In this document: positions 32,601-38,359 of the stretch, piece after piece
Layout: every line of letters begins with the position of its first letter
Position numbering within the stretch: position 1 is the first letter of the stretch
Source of the DNA: CAYNNP01 sp964398215
GTDB taxonomy: Bacteria; Planctomycetota; Planctomycetia; Pirellulales; Pirellulaceae
Length of the DNA stretch: 38,359 nucleotides
Reading direction: 5' to 3'
Assembly: GCA_964398215.1 (NCBI GenBank)
Contig: CAYNNP010000037.1
Location: 1 to 38,359 of the forward strand
Made by a program: the position numbers and the translations under genes
Notes under the pieces: generated by a model
Told to the model about the DNA's origin: nothing
Seen by the model: only the letters and a program-made list of their open reading frames with translations
Databases searched by the model: none

Positions 32601-33905
32601 CTAGGCAATGATGTCTTTCAATACTTTGCCACCATCAACGATTTCGATGGGGCGATCGCCGGGAGCCATTAGTTCTTTGTCCGCCACAATTCCCAACTGA
32701 TGGTACATCGTGGTCGCCAAATCGGCTGGAGCAACAGGATCGAATTCTGGCTCCGATGCAGTCGCATTGGATGCACCATAAATTGAGCCGCCTTTGATTC
32801 CGCCACCCGCCATCATCACACTGAAGACTTTTGGATAGTGATCGCGGCCAGCCGTCTTGTTGACTTTCGGGGTACGTCCGAATTCGCTGCTGACAAGGAC
32901 CAAGGTTTCGTCCAACAATCCACGTTGTTCAAGATCCAAGATCAATTGCGAGAGTGCTTGATCCAAAGGAGGCATGGTACGATTCATCGCGGCAGTGATA
33001 CCGTTGTGCATGTCCCAACCGCCATAAGTCAACGTGACCAATCGGCAGCCAGCTTCAACCAACCGGCGTGCCATCAACAGACGTTGACCCGCTTGGTTTT
33101 TTCCATACGCATCTTTGGTCTTGTCGTCTTCCTTATTCAAGTCGAACGCCAGTTTCGCTTCGGGTGACCCAAGCAAGTTGTAGGCTCGTTCGTAAAAGGT
33201 TCCCATCGCACCGACATTGTCGGCTTTCGTCACCGATGCAAAATGCTGGTTGACTTGTTCCAGAGCTGCTTGGCGTCGGGCAAAACGCTTGTCGTCAACG
33301 CCTTTGTACAAATCCAGATCGCGGACTTTGAAACCGCTGGATGCCGGATCGCTCCCAAGCGCGAACGGTCCAAACGAAGAACTCAGGTATCCAGTGCCTG
33401 CAAATTCATTCGGTTGATTCGGAATGCAAATGTACGGAGGCATGTTTTTGCGCGGGCCGTACTCGTGGCTAACCACAGCACCAAAGCTTGGGTACTTTAG
33501 CGCGGGACTAGGCTTGTAGCCGGTGAACATATTGTGAGTGCCGCGTTCATGAGCCGCTTCACCGTGGGTGACGCTGCGCACAACGGCTAGCCGATCAGCG
33601 ATCTTTGCCAACTTTGGAATCGACTCGCAAAATATTTCACCCGTGTTGGTTTTAACGGGCTTCATCTCGCCGCGGTATTCCAGCGGGCTGTACGGTTTTG
33701 GATCCCATGATTCTTGATGTGCCATTCCACCAGGCAGGTAGATATGGATCACACTCTTTGCTTTGGCTTCGATAAAGTCGTAGTGCTTCTGCTCCGCAGA
33801 GGCTTGTTCCATCCACAACAATTGTGGAAGCGACAGTCCCAGTGTGCCTAGTGACCCAGCAGCTAATAGTCCACGACGACTGAACGGATTTCCGTGACAA
33901 CGCAT
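32601..33905 (-). CDS. DUF1501 protein, Tat-exported (alkaline-phosphatase-like fold)
   Basis: A 434-aa protein from the ATG at 33905, which has GGGAG about 10 nt upstream and gives a proper twin-arginine signal (FSRRGLLAAGSLGTLGLSLPQLL, Arg10-Arg11). The frame runs open to 33992 but the extra 29 residues do not look like an export signal. DUF1501 landmarks are IHIYLPGGMAHQESWDPKPYSPLEYRGEM, GEAAHERGTHNMFTGYKPSPA, YPSFGAVVSHEYG, TLTYGGWDMHNGI, LVLVSSEFGRTPKVN and GRDHYPKVFSVMMAGGGIKGG. These include His and Asp residues placed like metal ligands of the alkaline-phosphatase/sulfatase superfamily. It is the first gene of the set DUF1501-PPC-DUF1549/1553-WD40, with a 418-nt untranslated stretch upstream. 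Function is unknown; Tat export suggests a folded metalloprotein. Confidence 0.88.
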   Translation of the reverse strand: MRCHGNPFSRRGLLAAGSLGTLGLSLPQLLWMEQASAEQKHYDFIEAKAKSVIHIYLPGGMAHQESWDPKPYSPLEYRGEMKPVKTNTGEIFCESIPKLAKIADRLAVVRSVTHGEAAHERGTHNMFTGYKPSPALKYPSFGAVVSHEYGPRKNMPPYICIPNQPNEFAGTGYLSSSFGPFALGSDPASSGFKVRDLDLYKGVDDKRFARRQAALEQVNQHFASVTKADNVGAMGTFYERAYNLLGSPEAKLAFDLNKEDDKTKDAYGKNQAGQRLLMARRLVEAGCRLVTLTYGGWDMHNGITAAMNRTMPPLDQALSQLILDLEQRGLLDETLVLVSSEFGRTPKVNKTAGRDHYPKVFSVMMAGGGIKGGSIYGASNATASEPEFDPVAPADLATTMYHQLGIVADKELMAPGDRPIEIVDGGKVLKDIIA

Positions 33906-34323
33906 TCCGGTATATCTCCCGTAATGATGATGTTTAAAGTTTGAATGGTTTTGGTGGTAGCGTCTGCGTGCAAGCGCGACGAGATACGCCAACCTTCGTA
34001 AAAAGAGCTGGCCGATTTCAATTGAAAGTCACCCATGTTAGGCGACCTGTTTAGGTGGGAACTGCTGCGATTCAATTCGTAACAGCTTAGTGGGGATAGT
34101 GAGTTTAATCGATCTGAGGGGGATTTTCACCCTCAATCTGGCTGTGATGCTAACGCGATCCCTCAGAACCGTCAAATCTCACTTGTTTTAACGATCGTGC
34201 AGGTTCGATCCAATCCTTGATCAAATCGGCTGCCGGACCGTTTTCTGCCCAGTAAACACCCCGAATTGTGGACCTGATCGGCAATCTCAGCCATGGAACC
34301 GCTCTGCAGAGGTGGTCCGTCGT
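33906..34323. other. 418-nt gene-free stretch between holB and the DUF1501 operon
   Basis: No open frame with a plausible start and coding character is seen on either strand. The stretch holds the leader of the DUF1501 operon and the 3' end of the holB transcript, both on the minus strand. It contains three copies, direct or inverted, of a TGAGGG element (34114-34166) that can form alternative hairpins, and the ribosome-binding site GGGAG of the DUF1501 gene. No clear promoter could be assigned. Confidence 0.6.
34114..34166 (-). promoter_or_regulatory. Competing hairpins in the leader of the DUF1501 operon
   Basis: On the minus strand CTGAGGG (34166-34160) and TGAGGG (34135-34130) are both complementary to CCCTCAG (34120-34114). 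Either can pair with it, but not both. The short version is a 6-bp stem with a 9-nt loop; the long version is a 7-bp stem with a 39-nt loop. No U-run follows, so it is not a classical attenuator. It may end the holB transcript or regulate the downstream operon. Confidence 0.25.
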
Positions 34324-35352
34324 CTAGCCGATATTTCCTCGGTTTCCGGTTGTTCCGGTCGATATGTCACAGGCGTAACACTCGATCAAGGTCGCCTGAT
34401 TAGCGTTGCGATCGACCTCATGCAGAGCACGAATCGAGCGATCCAGCCTAGCCAGCGTGACGGGATGGACGCCCGTTTCATTGACCGCCGAACGCATTTG
34501 ATGCCGAAAATGCTGAACAGCAATCGCGAAAACATCTCTCATTGCGTTTCGTCTTTTGGATGCTTCCTTGCCAGCGTCTTCCACGTATTTTGTGATCACC
34601 CGAGCAAGCGACACGGGATCTGGATGAGGGGCACGAAGCTGGTTTTGAACCGCTTCACGCAATTCATTCGATTCACCGCTTAGTTGGCGAAGCACCGTGT
34701 GCATATTGCCTGCCGCTGCAGTAACTGCAGCCGCGATGGCATCGTCAGTCGCTTCAACCCCATGAACTTGGCGAACCAGTTGCGCTGATTCGTCTGTGGT
34801 CAGTGGAGCAAAGCGAATGATCTGGCAGCGCGACCGGATTGTCGGCAACTGCTTTTGCTCGCTGGTACCAATCAAGATAATGAGCGAGTTGGCCGGCGGT
34901 TCCTCAAGTGTTTTTAGCAAACAGTTGGCACCTTCTTCGTTCAAGAAATCGGCGTCCTGCAAAATTGCTACTTTTCGTTTTCCGTTGTAAGGGCGCAGAC
35001 GGATGTCGCGGCAAAATCCCTCTTGCATTCGCTGTTCGGGGCGGCCGATCAAAAGCTCCAGCGGTAGGTAACTCTTGTCCGCAGGTTTCTCAACACGAAT
35101 CACGTCTGGATGTGTCCGGGCAGTGACTTGAACACAAGCCTCGCAAGTACCGCAAGGTGACATCTCGGCAGGCGAACTCTGCTTGCACATTAACGTCAGA
35201 GCCAGCAAGTCGGCCACCGTTTGCTTGCCAACACCCGGTGGACCTACAAACAGAAAGCTTCCGCCAATGCGACCGCGACTGATCCCAGAACTGAACCATG
35301 ATCTTAAGTGCGAGTTGCCGATCAAGTCGGCCCAACGGTTGGTTTCGCTCAT
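34324..35352 (-). CDS. holB: DNA polymerase III subunit delta' (clamp loader)
   Basis: A 342-aa AAA+ clamp-loader subunit acting with delta and gamma/tau to load the sliding clamp at the replication fork. The N-terminus (RWADLIGNSHLRSWF) leads into Walker A GPPGVGKQT at 37-45. The zinc-binding cysteines Cys56, Cys67, Cys70 and Cys73 are present. The Walker B region VAILQDADFLNEEGANCLLKTLEEPP and the SRC motif at 174-176 (LPTIRSRCQ) follow. Unlike the E. coli subunit, the Walker A Lys and Thr are intact, so it could bind ATP or be a DnaX-like relative; length and lack of a tau-like tail favour delta'. The C-terminal collar domain is helical. It is the third gene of the Sua5-phosphatase/rpiB operon, 12 nt after rpiB. 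Confidence 0.85.
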   Translation of the reverse strand: MSETNRWADLIGNSHLRSWFSSGISRGRIGGSFLFVGPPGVGKQTVADLLALTLMCKQSSPAEMSPCGTCEACVQVTARTHPDVIRVEKPADKSYLPLELLIGRPEQRMQEGFCRDIRLRPYNGKRKVAILQDADFLNEEGANCLLKTLEEPPANSLIILIGTSEQKQLPTIRSRCQIIRFAPLTTDESAQLVRQVHGVEATDDAIAAAVTAAAGNMHTVLRQLSGESNELREAVQNQLRAPHPDPVSLARVITKYVEDAGKEASKRRNAMRDVFAIAVQHFRHQMRSAVNETGVHPVTLARLDRSIRALHEVDRNANQATLIECYACDISTGTTGNRGNIG

Positions 35353-35364
35353 TGCAAAGCCCGA

Positions 35365-35811
35365 TCAAGCCTGTTGTTCGATACCACTGATCTTGCTGAC
35401 ACGAACTTCATGTCGACCGCCATCAAAATCGGTTTGCAACCACATCAGCACCAAATCATCGATTGGTCGTTCGCCGATCAAGTCACCCGGCAAGCACAGA
35501 ACATTCACGTCGTTGTGACGTCGGCTCATTTCTACCATCACTTCGTCGTAGCAAGGCGCCGCACGAACACCTCTGTATTTGTTCGCAGCGATGGCCATTC
35601 CGATGCCCGTGCCACAAATCAAGATGCCACGATCTGCCTCACCACTACTAACCTTGCTGGCCACTTGGCTTGCAAAGTCAGGGTAGTCCACGGCGCCGTC
35701 TGAGTTCGTGCCTTCATCGGAAGTCTGAAACCCTGCACCGTCTAACGTTTGAATCAGCCGCGACTTAATTTGATAGCCGCGGTGATCACTGCCAAGACTA
35801 ACCTTTGTCAT
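35365..35811 (-). CDS. rpiB: Ribose-5-phosphate isomerase B
   Basis: A 148-aa cytoplasmic enzyme interconverting ribose-5-phosphate and ribulose-5-phosphate in the pentose phosphate pathway. It shows the RpiB/LacAB signature: GSDHRGYQIK with His10, the GAVDYPDFA segment, and ILICGTGIGMAIAANK with the catalytic Cys66 and the phosphate-binding glycines. RHNDVNVLCLPGDLIG and the closing helix are also typical. Length is normal for the family. Its ATG overlaps the stop of the upstream Sua5-phosphatase fusion by 4 bp (ATGA), so translation is coupled, and holB follows after 12 nt. Confidence 0.93.
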   Translation of the reverse strand: MTKVSLGSDHRGYQIKSRLIQTLDGAGFQTSDEGTNSDGAVDYPDFASQVASKVSSGEADRGILICGTGIGMAIAANKYRGVRAAPCYDEVMVEMSRRHNDVNVLCLPGDLIGERPIDDLVLMWLQTDFDGGRHEVRVSKISGIEQQA

Positions 35812-36953
35812 GAGCCAGAATCCTGCGATGTGGGTTCTTCTGAGGGGAAAAAATCGTCGCCCAATTTGTCAAGCCAAACCTCCAGCTCATCGGTTATCTG
35901 TTGAGCGCAGCGGTCGTAAACTTCTTCTGGCATCCCGATCGGGTCCGTTATATCGCCACCGTCATGACGGAGCGTGAACACCCGATCGCTCATGTCAGGC
36001 CAGGCGCCGACAACGGCTTGCCTGTGCCCACTCGTCATCGTCAGCACTAGGTCCGCGACTCGCATCACAGACTCATCAAGATATCGACTGCGGTGATCGC
36101 GCAAATCGACACCACGCCGATGCATCACTTCGACTGCCTGTGGGCTTGGACCACTGCCGTCCATCGCAGCGACTCCAGCGGACAAAACCTGAAACGGTCG
36201 GTCACCGAAGCGAGCCTCAAGTTGTTTTCGCAGGATTGCTTCAGCCATCGGGCTACGACAAGTATTGCCAGTACAGACAATCGCAATCAGTGGTTTCGCA
36301 ATATCGTTCATAGCAGTTCGCTCAATTACTCCTTCACGCAGCATTTCCCATCGATTCTCGCGAATGCGCACAACCGTGGACGCCCCACCATAGCGTGTTG
36401 GCCCGTCATCTAGCAGCAGTGGTATTGTGTCTCCTAACTGCTCAGCAGCAGCTTGAGCGGTGGTTGGCGCCGGTTTTCCCGAGAGATTCGCACTAGTTAA
36501 TACCAATGGGGCCGCCATGAATTCGTGGATTGCCTGCATGATTCGGTTATCCACCACTCGAAAACCAATCAAATTCTCCTCACTTGTGATCCGTTTCCGG
36601 GTAACCGCTGGCAAGCGATGGATCGCGGAATGTGGCGAATCACAGGGCACGACAAGCGTCAATGGGCCCGGCCAACATCGATAACTCAAACGCCGAGCCA
36701 CCGGCGAGACCTGGCAAAAAAAGTCGCCCGCCGCCTCTCGGTCGCGAACGGAAATCGCTAACGGAGCTTGCTGTGCACGCCCCTTGATCTCAAAGATCTT
36801 CGCAACGGCTTGTTCACACAGTGCGTTCGCCGCAAGTCCATAAACGGTATCCGTGGGAACACCGATAACTTGCCCTTCTACTAACGCTTGGACCGCGCGA
36901 TGCACTAAATCCCTAGGATCGTCGGTCTTCCGTAGGTCGAGTATTTTGGCCAT
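35808..36953 (-). CDS. Fusion of L-threonylcarbamoyladenylate synthase (Sua5/YrdC) and a low-molecular-weight (arginine-type) protein phosphatase
   Basis: A 381-aa two-domain cytoplasmic protein. Residues about 5-212 are the YrdC/Sua5 domain that makes threonylcarbamoyl-AMP for tRNA t6A37: GQVIGVPTDTVYGLAANA, KIFEIKGRAQQAPLAI, RCWPGPLTLVVP and LVLTSANLSGKPAPTT. Residues about 220-370 are an LMW phosphatase with P-loop CTGNTCRSP (Cys227, Arg233), SAGVAAMDGSGPSPQA, and the general-acid region DITDPIG (Asp337). Tyrosine phosphatases usually have Ile at the P-loop position that is Thr231 here; Thr is the residue tied to phosphoarginine selectivity in Bacillus YwlE. The short C-terminal Sua5 domain of archaeal/Bacillus Sua5 is replaced by the phosphatase. 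First gene of the operon with rpiB (ATGA overlap) and holB; divergent from the NHL gene. Confidence 0.9.
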   Translation of the reverse strand: MAKILDLRKTDDPRDLVHRAVQALVEGQVIGVPTDTVYGLAANALCEQAVAKIFEIKGRAQQAPLAISVRDREAAGDFFCQVSPVARRLSYRCWPGPLTLVVPCDSPHSAIHRLPAVTRKRITSEENLIGFRVVDNRIMQAIHEFMAAPLVLTSANLSGKPAPTTAQAAAEQLGDTIPLLLDDGPTRYGGASTVVRIRENRWEMLREGVIERTAMNDIAKPLIAIVCTGNTCRSPMAEAILRKQLEARFGDRPFQVLSAGVAAMDGSGPSPQAVEVMHRRGVDLRDHRSRYLDESVMRVADLVLTMTSGHRQAVVGAWPDMSDRVFTLRHDGGDITDPIGMPEEVYDRCAQQITDELEVWLDKLGDDFFPSEEPTSQDSGS

Positions 36954-37052
36954 GAAATTGCTGACGAAATCAAAAAATGGAAAAGTAGTTCATTTACAGA
37001 ACCAGATGAGTCGCTCCGTATTCTACGCGTCCCACCAAGACTCCAAAAGTCG

Positions 37053-37066
37053 GCATCTTTAGATGC
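37053..37066. promoter_or_regulatory. 14-bp perfect inverted repeat in the divergent promoter region
   Basis: GCATCT-TT-AGATGC lies in the 265-nt space between the divergent Sua5-fusion and NHL genes, 100 nt before the first and 153 nt before the second. It could bind a dimeric regulator. Repeats of this size occur by chance in a window this long, so the call is weak. Confidence 0.2.
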
Positions 37067-37218
37067 AGAAGTATTCATTTTGTGATCAACCAAGACTTTC
37101 GTAGCGGATACAATGAACGCTAGACCTTTTTGCCTGCCAAACACGCGCGAGCGTTCCGATCAGGCATCGGGCTATTAGGTTCACTGGCACCCCAAACTCT
37201 GTTCTGTTTTTTGCGGCA

Positions 37219-38229
37219 ATGAAGCAATTCAAGGGCCACTCGCATTTCGACCGTTCTGGCAGTGGGCTATCGCGACGTAGCCTGCTGGCTGCCTGCGCGG
37301 GCGCTGCCGCTACCATGGTTTCAACCACTGGATGCATCTTTAGCGGTGACGGCAGCGAACCCGAAATCGTCTGGGGGCGCCGGGGATTCAGCGAAGGTCG
37401 ATTCCAAAAACCTCGCGCGATCGCGATCGACGAATCGGACCAGCTTTACATTTGCGACACCACTGGTCGTATCCAAGTCTTCGACGCAGACGGCCAGCAA
37501 CAGCGTTTTTGGAAAACACCGGCGACTAAAAATGGTCGACCGACTGGAATGACCGTTCGGCCAGCCGACCAGTACATTGACCAGCCCCTGTTACTAGTGG
37601 CCGACACCCATTACTACCGCATGCTGGCTTACACTCTGCAAGGTGAATTGTTGGACGACGCCAGCATCGGGGGCACAGCGGGAATCGGTGAAGGTGAATT
37701 TGCTTTTGTAACGGATGCAATTTGCGATGACGAAGGTTGTTTTTACATTAGCGAGTACAACGAATCCGATCGCATCCAGAAATTCGATCCCAGCGGAGAG
37801 TTCATGACTCAGTGGGGCGAAACGGGACGTAAACCCGAGCAGTTCCTTAGGCCACAAGGCTTGGCGATCCACAACAAAATCCTCTACATCGCCGACGCTT
37901 GCAATCATCGAATTCAGCGCTACGACATCAGCGCTGCAGAACCCAAGCTGATCGATATTTGGGGCGGTGAAGGCAAAGGCATTGGCAAGTTCTATTATCC
38001 GTACGGAATCGACTTTGCTTCGGACGGTTCGCTTTTGATCGTGGAATACGGCAACCAGCGCATTCAAAGATTTTCACCCCAAGGAAAACCAATCGCATCC
38101 TGGGGCACACCCGGTTTCGACGCCGGTCAACTCTATCAACCGTGGGGCGTTGTCGTCGACTCGAAAGATCGCGTGCACATTCTGGACAGCAACAACCACC
38201 GCGTCCAACGTGTCAGCCTACCGTCGTGA
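37219..38229 (+). CDS. NHL-repeat beta-propeller lipoprotein, Tat-exported
   Basis: This 336-aa protein begins with a Tat-like signal (LSRRSLLAACAGAAATMV) ending in a lipobox-like TTGC (Cys39), so it is probably a lipid-anchored protein on the outer face of a membrane. The rest is about six NHL blades forming a beta-propeller. They can be recognised by their repeating KPRAIAIDESDQLYICD, RPQGLAIHNKILYIADACNHRIQRYD, YPYGIDFASDGSLLIVEYGNQRIQRF and QPWGVVVDSKDRVHILDSNNHRVQRV segments. NHL propellers usually bind proteins or ligands; enzymatic cases have specific metal sites not evident here. It stands alone, divergent from the Sua5-fusion operon, with no co-directional neighbour in the window. 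The partner is unknown. Confidence 0.85.
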   Translation: MKQFKGHSHFDRSGSGLSRRSLLAACAGAAATMVSTTGCIFSGDGSEPEIVWGRRGFSEGRFQKPRAIAIDESDQLYICDTTGRIQVFDADGQQQRFWKTPATKNGRPTGMTVRPADQYIDQPLLLVADTHYYRMLAYTLQGELLDDASIGGTAGIGEGEFAFVTDAICDDEGCFYISEYNESDRIQKFDPSGEFMTQWGETGRKPEQFLRPQGLAIHNKILYIADACNHRIQRYDISAAEPKLIDIWGGEGKGIGKFYYPYGIDFASDGSLLIVEYGNQRIQRFSPQGKPIASWGTPGFDAGQLYQPWGVVVDSKDRVHILDSNNHRVQRVSLPS

Positions 38230-38359
38230 CCAGTACCCGCGTAGCGAAGCCATCAAGACTTTCGGCCGTTCACGTAGCGCACCACCGTAACCTTCCTGTT
38301 TTTTAGCCTCGTCAGCAGAATCTGTGGGTTTGAATTGGCTCAGGAAGCTTTCCTAGCTG

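Noticed and set aside
38222..38352. A 42-codon open stretch on the minus strand at the window end
   Set aside because: It has no start codon near its beginning, an in-frame stop precedes it at 38353-38355, and an open run of this length is common by chance.

Overview
The window reads as chromosomal DNA of a planctomycete, most likely of the Rhodopirellula/Pirellula type. The evidence is the set of protein families that are abundant in that phylum: DUF1501, DUF1549/DUF1553, DUF1552 and DUF1592/1588/1585 proteins with c-type haem motifs, an exported WD40 protein, a zinc-finger/Ser-Thr-kinase/PEGA-like protein, an FGE-like/LRR fusion, and weak use of Shine-Dalgarno sites. Family assignments are from reading the sequence; no database search was run. 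No rRNA, tRNA, CRISPR array, insertion sequence or phage gene was seen.

Region 1 (27-6326, + strand) looks like one catabolic transcription unit: malonyl-CoA decarboxylase, a GntR/FCD regulator (ATGA overlap), an intradiol ring-cleavage dioxygenase of the hydroxyquinol/catechol type, a DRE-TIM (homocitrate/isopropylmalate synthase-like) enzyme, a sodium:solute symporter, and two very short single-helix membrane proteins (47 and 35 aa) directly behind the symporter. The natural reading is uptake of an organic compound, ring opening, and C-C bond chemistry ending in acyl-CoA intermediates. The set matches no pathway I can name and is the best candidate here for an undescribed system.

Region 2 (6540-14143) holds an ECF sigma factor, a DUF1588-type dihaem protein, a convergent squalene-cyclase-like protein with one haem motif, and a Ser/Thr-kinase gene whose kinase domain is almost entirely replaced by a 100-N assembly gap.

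Region 3 (14178-20952, - strand) is a translationally coupled operon: DUF1552 (Tat-exported), FGE-like/LRR protein, then DUF1592 dihaem protein, joined by 4-bp and 7-bp overlaps. Region 4 (21084-33905, - strand) holds DUF1501, a PPC-domain protein, a DUF1549/DUF1553 protein with Ig-like domains, a haem/WD40/giant coiled-coil protein, and a hybrid histidine kinase whose exported part has four OB-like repeats. These two regions probably build envelope haem-protein assemblies; the kinase lies between them and may sense envelope state (inference).

Region 5 (34324-36953, - strand) is a housekeeping operon: a Sua5 (tRNA t6A synthesis)-LMW phosphatase fusion, ribose-5-phosphate isomerase B and DNA polymerase III delta'. 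The phosphatase loop is of the protein-arginine-phosphatase type, and the order resembles ywlC-ywlE-ywlF of Bacillus subtilis. A divergent Tat/lipoprotein NHL-repeat gene (37219-38229) closes the window.
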